Assembly (NCBI GenBank): GCA_005790965.1
Contig: SXTL01000033.1
Location: forward strand, 1-23,733
Origin: Burkholderiales bacterium
GTDB taxonomy: Bacteria; Pseudomonadota; Gammaproteobacteria; Burkholderiales; Thiobacillaceae
Length of the DNA: 23,733 nucleotides
Direction: 5' to 3'
Part shown: positions 16,510-23,655 of the stretch, one piece after another
Layout: each line of letters begins with the position of its first letter
How positions within the stretch are numbered: the first letter of the stretch is position 1
The notes under the pieces: generated by a model
The model's database searches: none
Told to the model about the DNA's origin: nothing
The model's input: the letters and a program-made list of their open reading frames with translations, nothing else
Made by a program: the position numbers and the translations under genes

Positions 16510-17559
16510 TTAACGGTATTGCACATGCGGCACCGCATCGGTCGCGACGACCTCACCCAGGCGGTAAACGGTTTCGCCTCGGGCCGTCAGGAAGCCGGCG
16601 GCGCGCTCGGCATCACCAGACGCGACGATGACCACCATGCCGATGCCACAGTTAAAGGTACGGCGCATTTCAAGATCACTCACATGGCCGGCCTGCTGCA
16701 GCCACTGGAACACCGGTGGCAAAGTCCAACTCGCCACCTCGATGGCCACCGCCGTGCCGTCCGGCAGCACGCGTGGGATATTTTCAGTCAATCCACCGCC
16801 GGTGATGTGAGCCATGCCTTTGATCTCCAGCTCAGCCATTAATGCCAGCAGCGGTTTGACATAAATGCGGGTTGGTTCAAGCAAGGCATGACCGAACGGC
16901 TGGCCGTGGAAATCGGCGGCAAGATCGGCACCGCTCACTTCAAGCAATTTACGCACCAGCGAAGAGCCATTGGAATGCGGGCCGCTGGAGGCCAAGCCCA
17001 GCACTGTGTCACCCGGCTGGATGGTCTGGCCGGTGATGAGCTTCGCTTTCTCCGCTACGCCCACCGCAAAGCCGGCGAGATCGTATTCACCGGGCGGATA
17101 CATGCCCGGCATCTCGGCCGTCTCGCCGCCAATCAAGGCGCAACCGGATAGTTCACAGCCGGTGGCAATGCCGCTGACCACGGCTTCGCCGGTATCGACA
17201 TCGAGCTTGCCACAAGCGAAGTAATCGAGGAAAAACAAGGGTTCAGCGCCTTGCACCAAGATGTCATTAACGCTCATCGCCACCAGATCCTGGCCAATGG
17301 TGTCGTGTTTGTTCATCTCAAACGCCAACTTCAGCTTGGTGCCGACGCCATCGGTGCCGGAGATCAGCACCGGCTCCTGGTATTTTTTCGGTAGTTCCAT
17401 CAGCGCGCCGAAGCCGCCGATCCCGCCCAACACCTCGGGGCGCAAAGTGCGACGGGCAAGCGGCTTGATGCGTTCAACCAGGGAATCGCCGGCGTCCATA
17501 TCGACGCCGGCATCGCGGTAGGTGTAGGAGGTTTGAGCAGAAGGGGTTTGATAAGACAC
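16510..17559 (-). CDS. purM: Phosphoribosylformylglycinamidine cyclo-ligase (AIR synthetase)
   Basis: PurM closes FGAM to AIR with ATP, supplying the substrate of PurK. It has 349 residues. The conserved start YRDAGVDMDAGDSLV, the GTDGVGTKLKLA segment, GGETAEMPGMYPPGEYDLAGF, and GGGLTENIPRVLP are all present. The start is GTG at 17559 with AGGCGG upstream. The next internal ATG would remove the conserved YRDAGVD, so GTG is preferred. A 16-base inverted repeat (AAAATG, CCGT, CATTTT at 17579-17594) and a TAAAAT -10-like box lie in the 28-base gap after fxsA. I cannot tell whether these regulate purM. I found no E. coli-type PurR box. Confidence 0.97.
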   Translation of the reverse strand: MSYQTPSAQTSYTYRDAGVDMDAGDSLVERIKPLARRTLRPEVLGGIGGFGALMELPKKYQEPVLISGTDGVGTKLKLAFEMNKHDTIGQDLVAMSVNDILVQGAEPLFFLDYFACGKLDVDTGEAVVSGIATGCELSGCALIGGETAEMPGMYPPGEYDLAGFAVGVAEKAKLITGQTIQPGDTVLGLASSGPHSNGSSLVRKLLEVSGADLAADFHGQPFGHALLEPTRIYVKPLLALMAELEIKGMAHITGGGLTENIPRVLPDGTAVAIEVASWTLPPVFQWLQQAGHVSDLEMRRTFNCGIGMVVIVASGDAERAAGFLTARGETVYRLGEVVATDAVPHVQYR

Positions 17560-17578
17560 GGGAGACCGCCTGTTTACG

Positions 17579-17594
17579 AAAATGCCGTCATTTT
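17579..17594. repeat. Short inverted repeat upstream of purM
   Basis: AAAATG and CATTTT flank a four-base CCGT in the gap between fxsA and purM; its right half runs past the end of the gap into the fxsA stop codon. It could be an operator or a weak RNA hairpin. It is A/T-rich and short, so chance is a serious alternative. Confidence 0.25.
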
Positions 17595-18085
17595 ACGCTG
17601 TCTGAAGGCTCTCGGTTGCGTGTGAAGTCGGGCGCGAGGAGCGGATCGTCCACGCGCCGCCATTCCCCATCGATCACGCCTGGTGCAGCGTCCCGTTCAC
17701 CCTCAACCTCTCCTCCCACGCCACCCCATCCCGCGTGAGACCGCAACGCCGGGGCGGGAAACACAAAGGAGGCCAGAAACAGCACGAGGCCGATCGCATC
17801 GCTGACCGGGCCCGGGATGATGAACAACAGGCCGGCAATGAAGCGTAAGCCCACCGCCGTGAGAGCGTGCCAGGGCGAGGCCCCTGACTGCAACGCGCCC
17901 AGGATCTGCAACGCCCAGCCCTTCTGGACATGAAGCAGCAAGCCCCAACCCAGCAGGATCGTCAGCGCCAGCCAAGCCAGAGTCCAGGCGCCGATAGCCT
18001 GCCAGACCTGGTAGATTCCAACCGATTCCAGTATAGGGAAGGCGAGGACTATAATCGCGAACCCAAGACCGATATTAAGCCTCAT
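17588..18085 (-). CDS. fxsA: FxsA family membrane protein
   Basis: A small inner-membrane protein of 165 residues from the ATG at 18085. The N-terminal MRLNIGLGFAIIVLAFPILE and the later FIAGLLFIIPGPVSDAIGL match the FxsA family, named after the E. coli protein whose overproduction relieves phage T7 exclusion. About four hydrophobic segments are followed by a polar cytoplasmic-like C-tail. An upstream extension is open in this frame, but it lies inside cutA and looks non-native, so I chose the internal ATG, which also has CAGGGG as a ribosome-binding site. The start codon overlaps that of cutA by two bases on the opposite strand. purM follows after 28 bases. Confidence 0.85.
   Translation of the reverse strand: MRLNIGLGFAIIVLAFPILESVGIYQVWQAIGAWTLAWLALTILLGWGLLLHVQKGWALQILGALQSGASPWHALTAVGLRFIAGLLFIIPGPVSDAIGLVLFLASFVFPAPALRSHAGWGGVGGEVEGERDAAPGVIDGEWRRVDDPLLAPDFTRNREPSDSVK
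18050..18055 (+). promoter_or_regulatory. Possible cutA promoter -10 box inside fxsA
   Basis: A perfect TATAAT lies 28 bases before the cutA ATG, inside the 5' end of the opposite-strand fxsA. The -35 region is a poor match (TTCCAG at 18-base spacing). Because fxsA and cutA start at the same point, any cutA promoter must lie within fxsA. Confidence 0.4.
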
Positions 18086-18407
18086 GGCCGAACCCCTGTT
18101 GATTGTGATCACCACCCTGCCTGACCGCGAGCAGGCCCGGACGCTGGCTCGACAGGTTGTCGAAGCGCGACTGGCGGCCTGTGTACAGGTCGGCACGCCG
18201 GTCGAATCGTTCTACCGCTGGCAGGGCGCCGTCGAACCTGCGTACGAGACACCGTTGCTGTTCAAGACGGTCCCGGCACGCTATGCGGACTTGGAGTCTT
18301 TTTTGCAACAGCATCACCCTTACGCGCTGCCCGAGATCATTGCCTTGAACGATGTCCATGGCTCGTCAGCATACCTTGACTGGGTCGCCCAAGAAACCCA
18401 ACCCTAA
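18084..18407 (+). CDS. cutA: CutA family protein
   Basis: A small trimeric cytoplasmic protein of 107 residues linked in E. coli to divalent-metal tolerance, with an uncertain biochemical role. Family landmarks are the first strand LLIVITTLPD, the segment VEARLAACVQV (Cys33), YRW and the C-terminal HPYALPEIIAL. The ATG at 18084 is shared by overlap with the fxsA start on the other strand. Its ribosome-binding site is weak, so a slightly different start cannot be excluded. dsbD follows after 26 bases, as in E. coli, where cutA and dsbD are neighbours. Confidence 0.94.
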   Translation: MAEPLLIVITTLPDREQARTLARQVVEARLAACVQVGTPVESFYRWQGAVEPAYETPLLFKTVPARYADLESFLQQHHPYALPEIIALNDVHGSSAYLDWVAQETQP

Positions 18408-18433
18408 TACACAGCCTCAATCTGGAGTGCCGC

Positions 18434-20620
18434 ATGCGTCCCCTGACTGTTCTGTTTCATCTTGTCGTCGCCGTTTTGTTTACTTCTGTGGCCCATGCCC
18501 AGACGGAACCGCTTGACCCCGAAAAGGCCTTCCAGATCAGCGCTCAAGCTACGGCCAAGGACCGTGTCGAAGTGCGTTTCAAGATTGAAAAAGGCTATTA
18601 CCTGTATCGCGAGAAGACCCGTGTTTCCGCTCAGGGTGCGACCCTTGGTAGCGTTGCTCTACCCAAGGGCAAAATAAAGCAGGATGAGATCTTCGGCCGA
18701 GTCGAAACTTGGCGCGACGAAGTACGCTTCACCCTGCCGGTCAAGGCGACAAGCCCGTACACCTTGCAGATCACCACCCAAGGCTGTGCCGATGTCGGTC
18801 TATGTTATCCACCTATGGATACCGAGATTCGCATCGACCCCTCGGCACCCGTCAAGGCCGCGCCTCCGAACAAGGAAGATCTGCTGGCAAAGCTGAAGGC
18901 CCTCGCCGGTGATTTACCTCCCGGCCTCCCCCAAGCCAATGCCCCGTTGCTGCCTGCCGAAGAGGCCTTCAAGCTGGCTCTGAAACGCGATGGCAACACG
19001 ATTACGGCCCAGTTTGGCGTGGCTATGGATTATTACCTCTACCGCGACAAGGTGCGCCTGACCGTCAAGCAACCGCAAGGCCTGACTCTGGGCAAGATCA
19101 CCTTCCCCAAGGCCGAAGAAAAAGACGATCCCAACTTTGGCCGCATGGCCATTTACCACGCCGACTTCACCGCCAGCGCGCAACTCCAAGGGGGCAAACC
19201 CGACGCCACCGTGGTGATCGAGGCCTCCTGGCAAGGCTGTAACGAGGCCTCGGGAATCTGCTATCCACCCCTCGAACAACAATTCACCCTTACGAGCACG
19301 CTAGGCGCCACCGCCAACGCTCCCGCAGCCTCTGAGAGCGACCAGATTGCCGGGCTGTTCAAGGGCGGCAGTTTCTGGATGATCGTGGCCAGCTTCTTCG
19401 GTTTTGGCCTCCTATTGGCCTTAACCCCCTGCGTCTTCCCCATGATTCCCATTCTGTCGGGGATCATCGTCGGGCACGGTGACAAAGTCACCAAGACCCA
19501 CGGCTTCCTGCTCTCTGTGGCCTATGTGCTAGGCATGGCCATAACTTACGCCGCTGCCGGCGTCGCCGCCGGACTATCCGGAACCCTCATTTCCACCGCC
19601 CTGCAAACGCCGTGGGCGCTCGGTACCGGCGCGGCCATCTTCGTTCTGCTGTCGCTGTCCATGTTTGGCTTTTACGAACTGCAATTACCCAGCGCCTTGC
19701 AAAGCCGCATGACCGAGGCCAGCAACCGCCTGCATGGTGGCCACTTCGCCAGCGTGTTCGGCATGGGCGCGCTGTCCGCCCTGATCGTCGGGCCCTGCGT
19801 CGCCGCTCCGCTCGCCGGGGCCCTGATTTACATCGGCCAGACCGGCGATATCCTGCTGGGCGGCGTGTCGCTCTTTGCCATGGCCTTGGGCATGGGCGTA
19901 CCCTTGCTGCTAATCGGCTTGTCCGCCGGGGCGTTGCTACCCAAGGCGGGGGGTTGGATGGATGCCGTCAAGCGCTTTTTCGGCGTCCTGCTCCTCGCGG
20001 TCGCCATCTGGCTCATCCAGCCCCTGCTACCGGCGTGGGCCAGCATGCTGTTATGGGCCGCGTTGCTGATCCCCTACGGGGTCCACCTCGGAGCGCTGGA
20101 CCACACACCCGTGGGTTGGCCACGCCTCTGGAAGGCCTTCGGTCTCATGATCTTGACCGCAGGCATGGCCTTTGTCGTCGGCGTCATGGGTGGCAGCCGC
20201 GACATTCTGCAGCCACTGGCCGTGTTTGCCGCTGGCGGCTCAGGCACGACGAGCGCAACCCACCTCCCGTTCAAACGCGTGAAAAGCGTCGCCGAACTCG
20301 ATGCGGCCATCGCCATGAACGCCGGAAAACCGGTGCTGCTGGACTTCTACGCCGACTGGTGTGTCTCTTGCAAAGAGATGGAAAACATCACCTTCGCCGA
20401 CCCGCGTGTCCAAACCGCCCTGCAAGGCGTCGTGCTGTTGCAGGCCGATGTCACGGCCAACTCGGCCGACGACAAAGCGCTACTCAAGCGTTTTGGCCTG
20501 TTTGGCCCACCCGGCATCCTGTTCTTTGACCGCAATGGCAAACAAAACACCTTCAAGGTCGTCGGCTATGAAAATCCCGAGACCTTTCTGGAAAGCCTGA
20601 AGAAAGCGCTAGCCTCGTGA
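18434..20620 (+). CDS. dsbD: Thiol:disulfide interchange protein with a duplicated N-terminal domain
   Basis: DsbD carries electrons from cytoplasmic thioredoxin across the inner membrane to periplasmic thiol proteins. The protein has 728 residues, well above the 565 of E. coli. After a signal peptide (cleavage near residue 22) come two tandem nDsbD-type domains. The first spans about 28-135, with YYLYREK at 55-61 and cysteines C118 and C124 in GCADVGLCYPP. The second spans about 175-288, with YYLYRDK at 200-206 and cysteines C269 and C276 in GCNEASGICYPP. Then follows the membrane domain with C333 (TPCVFP) and C455 (GPCVAAP), and a C-terminal thioredoxin domain with C643-V-S-C646. All redox pairs are intact, in both N-terminal copies. 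A TGGAG ribosome-binding site precedes the ATG. It overlaps the next gene by four bases. Confidence 0.95.
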   Translation: MRPLTVLFHLVVAVLFTSVAHAQTEPLDPEKAFQISAQATAKDRVEVRFKIEKGYYLYREKTRVSAQGATLGSVALPKGKIKQDEIFGRVETWRDEVRFTLPVKATSPYTLQITTQGCADVGLCYPPMDTEIRIDPSAPVKAAPPNKEDLLAKLKALAGDLPPGLPQANAPLLPAEEAFKLALKRDGNTITAQFGVAMDYYLYRDKVRLTVKQPQGLTLGKITFPKAEEKDDPNFGRMAIYHADFTASAQLQGGKPDATVVIEASWQGCNEASGICYPPLEQQFTLTSTLGATANAPAASESDQIAGLFKGGSFWMIVASFFGFGLLLALTPCVFPMIPILSGIIVGHGDKVTKTHGFLLSVAYVLGMAITYAAAGVAAGLSGTLISTALQTPWALGTGAAIFVLLSLSMFGFYELQLPSALQSRMTEASNRLHGGHFASVFGMGALSALIVGPCVAAPLAGALIYIGQTGDILLGGVSLFAMALGMGVPLLLIGLSAGALLPKAGGWMDAVKRFFGVLLLAVAIWLIQPLLPAWASMLLWAALLIPYGVHLGALDHTPVGWPRLWKAFGLMILTAGMAFVVGVMGGSRDILQPLAVFAAGGSGTTSATHLPFKRVKSVAELDAAIAMNAGKPVLLDFYADWCVSCKEMENITFADPRVQTALQGVVLLQADVTANSADDKALLKRFGLFGPPGILFFDRNGKQNTFKVVGYENPETFLESLKKALAS

Positions 20621-21153
20621 AAAACCTGTTTTGGATCGGCGCCACTGCCGCCCTCGTTGTCCTGCTTGGTCTCGCCTGGATGGTCACCAAGACGCCCAAC
20701 ACCTCGCGCCCTACCAACGCCGCTTCCGGCCTCAATACCGAGGCCTTCTGGACCGCCACCCTCTCCGACAGGCAAGGTCAGCCCCAAGCCATGGCGCAAT
20801 ATCGCGGCCAGGTCGTGATCGTCAATTTTTGGGCTCCCTGGTGCCCACCCTGCCGCGCCGAGATGCCTGGCTTCATGGCCTTGCAAGAAAAATATGGCAA
20901 AGATGGCGTGCAATTCATCGGCATCGCCCTCGACACCCCCGCGAATGTGCAGCGTTTTTTGGCGGCCAAGCCCACCAATTACCCGATCTACTTGGGTGAA
21001 ATTGGCGGCAGCGAACTCTCGCTCGCCCTTGGCAATCACACGGATGCCCTGCCCTACACCGTCATTATCGACCGCCGTGGCCAGGCCGCTGGCAGCCAGG
21101 TCGGCCTGCTCGACGAAGCGCGTCTAGAGGCCATGCTGCGGCCCCTGCTGTGA
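20617..21153 (+). CDS. TlpA-type membrane-anchored periplasmic thioredoxin
   Basis: A 178-residue thiol-disulfide oxidoreductase. An N-terminal uncleaved hydrophobic anchor (about 5-23) places the thioredoxin domain in the periplasm. The active site C76-P-P-C79 in WAPWCPPCRAEMP is that of the TlpA/ResA class, and the cis-proline region reads ALPYTVIID. It starts with GTG at 20617 inside the dsbD stop (GTGA, four-base overlap), so it is almost certainly made together with DsbD and is its likely electron acceptor. Possible jobs are reduction of apocytochrome c cysteines before haem attachment, or of sulfur-carrier thiols in the Sox pathway, as SoxW does. The sequence alone does not decide. Confidence 0.9.
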   Translation: MKNLFWIGATAALVVLLGLAWMVTKTPNTSRPTNAASGLNTEAFWTATLSDRQGQPQAMAQYRGQVVIVNFWAPWCPPCRAEMPGFMALQEKYGKDGVQFIGIALDTPANVQRFLAAKPTNYPIYLGEIGGSELSLALGNHTDALPYTVIIDRRGQAAGSQVGLLDEARLEAMLRPLL

Positions 21154-21923
21154 AGGAAGGCGTCCTCCCCATCAACAACTTCCGCGTTCAACCGCCCAAG
21201 CCCCTGTTTACCGCCGCCGGCCGTGCGATTGGCGACTACGCCATGATCAAGGAAGGGGATCGTATTCTGCTCGGCTTATCGGGCGGCAAGGACAGCCTGT
21301 CGCTGCTCCACATTCTTTTGCACCTGCGCGACAAGGCCCCAATCCGCTTTGAGCTCGCCTGCTGCACCGTCGATCCACAATCGCCGGAATATGATCCATC
21401 ACCGCTTAAAGCGTATGTCGCCGTGCTAGGCCTTCCGTATTTTTACGAATCCCAGCCCATCGTCGCCAGCGCCGCAACCCAGATGCAGGGCGACTCATTC
21501 TGCGCTTATTGCTCGCGTATGCGGCGTGGCATTCTCTACCGCGTCGCCCGCGAAAACGGCTACGGTGTGCTGGCCCTTGCCCAGCACCTTGATGACTTCG
21601 CCGAGACCTTCATGATGTCGGCGTTCTTCGGCGGCAAGCTGCGGACCATGGGCGCCAACTATGTCAATGATGCTGGCGATGTGCGCGTAATTCGCCCTCT
21701 GGTGTACGCCCGCGAACGCCAGATGCGCGACTTCGCCGAACGCGCTCCCCTGCCCGTCATCTTCGAAAACTGTCCGGCCTGCTTCGCCCTGCCCATGCAG
21801 CGCTATCAGATCAAACAACTCCTCGCCGAACAAGAACGCCATCATCCACAACTCTTTGCCAACCTGCTTACCGCCATGCGGCCGCTGATGAGCAATCATC
21901 TGCCAGGCAAAAGTATCGCCTGA
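21150..21923 (+). CDS. ttcA: TtcA-like PP-loop ATPase, probable tRNA 2-thiocytidine synthetase
   Basis: TtcA-type enzymes activate cytidine 32 of certain tRNAs with ATP and insert sulfur, using an iron-sulfur cluster. The protein has 257 residues, shorter than E. coli TtcA (311). The PP-loop SGGKDS is at 44-49. Cluster-ligand candidates are C118 and C121 (FCAYCSRMRRGILY) and C208/C211 (ENCPAC). The segment ALAQHLDDFAETFMMSAFFGGKL replaces the GHHRDDILQT type of E. coli, so this may be a distinct subgroup or paralogue with another substrate. It starts with GTG at 21150 inside the stop of the thioredoxin gene (GTGA overlap), making dsbD, the thioredoxin gene and this one a coupled set. It ends before a strong terminator. 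Confidence 0.82.
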   Translation: MKEGVLPINNFRVQPPKPLFTAAGRAIGDYAMIKEGDRILLGLSGGKDSLSLLHILLHLRDKAPIRFELACCTVDPQSPEYDPSPLKAYVAVLGLPYFYESQPIVASAATQMQGDSFCAYCSRMRRGILYRVARENGYGVLALAQHLDDFAETFMMSAFFGGKLRTMGANYVNDAGDVRVIRPLVYARERQMRDFAERAPLPVIFENCPACFALPMQRYQIKQLLAEQERHHPQLFANLLTAMRPLMSNHLPGKSIA

Positions 21924-22010
21924 GGCCAATCTCCGTAGCCATCGGTGCATCAGCCTCTGAGCGAGCGATACTAGGCGCTCATCCGACCCGACACGCAAAA
22001 TGGCTCCGAC

Positions 22011-22038
22011 AAAAAACCCGCCATGGGGCGGGTTTTTT
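22011..22038. terminator. Bidirectional terminator between ttcA and soxA
   Basis: The stem CCCGCC (22017-22022) with GGCGGG (22027-22032) has an ATGG loop. It is flanked by six A on the left and six T on the right, so it works on both strands. It separates the convergent ttcA and soxA genes and ends both transcripts. The rest of the gap, 21924-22010, shows nothing I recognise. Confidence 0.9.
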
Positions 22039-22056
22039 GGGTGCAGCGCGTTCAGA

Positions 22057-22890
22057 TTACTTGCGGAATACCGAGGCCTGCATAGGCAAACCATTGCTCA
22101 TATAGCTGTGGTAGTACTCCAAGTTGTTCCAGATTTCGTGACCAGGATCCGCGCCCACATGGCGCACCGAGCCATTACAACCCTTGTAACGGGTTTGTAG
22201 GGTGACCAAGTTCGTCCCCGCACGGAACACCGGCCAGTGCGTAGTTTGGCCAATGACGGGGGAAAGAATCTCGGAACGCACCTTGTCGCCCGCACCATAG
22301 GTATGGCAGCTGGCACAGGAGAAGTTCAGTTGACCTTTGCGCTGATACCAGGTCTTCTTGCCGTCCTCATAAGCCTTGGTCGCGGCCGGCCCTTCCACCT
22401 TGATATTGACCTTCATACCGTCGGACAGCGTACGCAGATGGGCGGTGAGGAGACCCATGGTTTTGGGATCGCCATATTTCCAGGCTTCCTCGCCGTTCGC
22501 GGTACGGCAATCATTAACAGCCATTTCCAGCGTCACGACTTTACCCTTGGCATTATCAAACAGGGGGTAGTTTCCAGCGATCATCTTGCCGCCATTGGGA
22601 AGACAATCGGCATAGGTCTTGCCGCTCTTCATCGGCGTTTTCCAGAGCTTCTCTGCCTTCTCCATCTCTTCAACATAGGGAGGGAATTCCATGATGCTCT
22701 TGTACTGATTAAGAGCATCCTGATTGAAGGCCAAGGCACCGTAAATAAAGTTGGCCTGATCCATCTTCGGATAAGCGTCCTTGAAGTGCTTCACCATAGC
22801 CTGACGGTCTTCCTCAGGCCCGGCCAAGGCGGGCGATGCCACGGCCAGCAGGCCGCAGAAAAGTGCGAGGGGGTATGCAATCTTGTTCAT
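22057..22890 (-). CDS. soxA: Sulfur oxidation c-type cytochrome SoxA (single-heme form)
   Basis: SoxA, with SoxX, joins thiosulfate to the carrier protein SoxYZ in the periplasm. It has 277 residues with a signal peptide (cleavage after about residue 23). One CxxCH heme site is visible at C192-C195-H196 (SCASCH). The catalytic cysteine that becomes a persulfide heme ligand is C238 in RYKGCNGSVRHVG. The position of the N-terminal heme of diheme SoxA has no CxxCH; instead C96 and C128 remain, probably as a disulfide. This is the monoheme type. The ribosome-binding site is GGAG. The gene follows soxX by 24 bases and ends at a terminator, so soxY, soxZ and soxB are not downstream. Confidence 0.95.
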   Translation of the reverse strand: MNKIAYPLALFCGLLAVASPALAGPEEDRQAMVKHFKDAYPKMDQANFIYGALAFNQDALNQYKSIMEFPPYVEEMEKAEKLWKTPMKSGKTYADCLPNGGKMIAGNYPLFDNAKGKVVTLEMAVNDCRTANGEEAWKYGDPKTMGLLTAHLRTLSDGMKVNIKVEGPAATKAYEDGKKTWYQRKGQLNFSCASCHTYGAGDKVRSEILSPVIGQTTHWPVFRAGTNLVTLQTRYKGCNGSVRHVGADPGHEIWNNLEYYHSYMSNGLPMQASVFRK

Positions 22891-22914
22891 AGTTAGCTCC
22901 GATGCCGTGTCTAG

Positions 22915-23265
22915 TTACAGGCCGTGGATAAAGTCCACCAGCTTGTCGAACTCTTCCTGGGTCAATGCGCCGTGTTTCATGAAGGGGGGCATGGCGCTGT
23001 AGGGATTGAACGCCGTTTGATCCGCAATGTGCGCCGCCAGTTCCTTCTTGTCCGGGAAACGCGCCTTCATGTCTTTCAACTCCGGGCCTAGGGTTCCAGG
23101 TTGTTCTCCGCCGGCAATGGCATGGCAGGCCAGACAGTTGCCCTTGGGCAATTGAAAAGCAATATCCTTCCCGGTCAGGCCGGGCTTGGCGGGCTCGGCC
23201 GCGAGAGCCGGGGTTACGAGACAGGCCGCGAGGACAAGCGCGCCTGACAAATGCTTGATATGCAT
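22915..23265 (-). CDS. soxX: Sulfur oxidation c-type cytochrome SoxX
   Basis: SoxX is the small monoheme electron-accepting partner of SoxA in the periplasm. It has 116 residues, including a signal peptide ending at ALA (about residue 22). The heme site is C44-C47-H48 (CLACHAIAGGEQPGTLGP), and the axial methionine is M92 in SAMPPF. The C-terminal helix EEFDKLVDFIHGL is typical of SoxX. A strong ribosome-binding site, AAAGGAG, precedes the ATG. It lies between soxK (33 bases) and soxA (24 bases) in one run, which fits co-expression of the three partners. Confidence 0.95.
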   Translation of the reverse strand: MHIKHLSGALVLAACLVTPALAAEPAKPGLTGKDIAFQLPKGNCLACHAIAGGEQPGTLGPELKDMKARFPDKKELAAHIADQTAFNPYSAMPPFMKHGALTQEEFDKLVDFIHGL

Positions 23266-23298
23266 GGTTTTCTCCTTTGTGCGAGGCGATCAGGTCGC

Positions 23299-23655
23299 TT
23301 AGTACTGCATGGACGGGTAATTCAACTGCTCCAGGCCCAGCTTCACTTGGCTAGAGGCATACGCAGCCTCCTTCAGCACCTTTGCGCTATCACCCGTTGT
23401 TGCCGCCTCCTTGGCGGCCTTTAAGGCTTTGTCCGCCGTGGTCCACAAGGCGTGCTTGGCCTTGGCCGTCTTCACATCGGCCTCAGCTTGAGCGAGAGCC
23501 TTAGCCGCGGCCTCGCTCAGGGCGGGAACAGCGGGCTTGGCGGGCGCGGTGGGCGCGGCAGTTTTGGTTTGGGCCTGAGGGGCCGTGGCGCATCCACTCA
23601 TGCTCAAGACCAGCAGAGCAAGAATAGTGGCTGAGGGGGCTATGCGCTGAAGCAT
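23299..23655 (-). CDS. soxK: SoxXA-binding lipoprotein SoxK
   Basis: A 118-residue probable lipoprotein. The signal peptide ends in a lipobox-like LSMSGC (Cys22), followed by an Ala/Pro/Lys-rich linker. The rest is helical and Ala-rich, with the SoxK-type segment LWTTADKALKAAKEAA and the C-terminal ASSQVKLGLEQ. SoxK/SAXB proteins bind SoxXA and raise its activity in several sulfur bacteria. The identification rests on this pattern plus the soxXA neighbours. A ribosome-binding site AGGAG lies nine bases before the ATG. It is the first gene of the visible soxKXA run. No clear promoter is seen in 23656-23733, so it may lie beyond the edge. Confidence 0.82.
   Translation of the reverse strand: MLQRIAPSATILALLVLSMSGCATAPQAQTKTAAPTAPAKPAVPALSEAAAKALAQAEADVKTAKAKHALWTTADKALKAAKEAATTGDSAKVLKEAAYASSQVKLGLEQLNYPSMQY

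Noticed and set aside
18086..18196. Longer N-terminus of fxsA, starting at 18196
   Set aside because: The added 37 residues are Arg/Ser/Thr/Cys-rich, overlap cutA, and precede the typical FxsA start; the ATG at 18085 has a better ribosome-binding site.
19612..20529. A 305-codon open frame on the plus strand inside dsbD
   Set aside because: It is a different frame of dsbD with an Arg-rich composition typical of shifted reading of GC-rich sequence.
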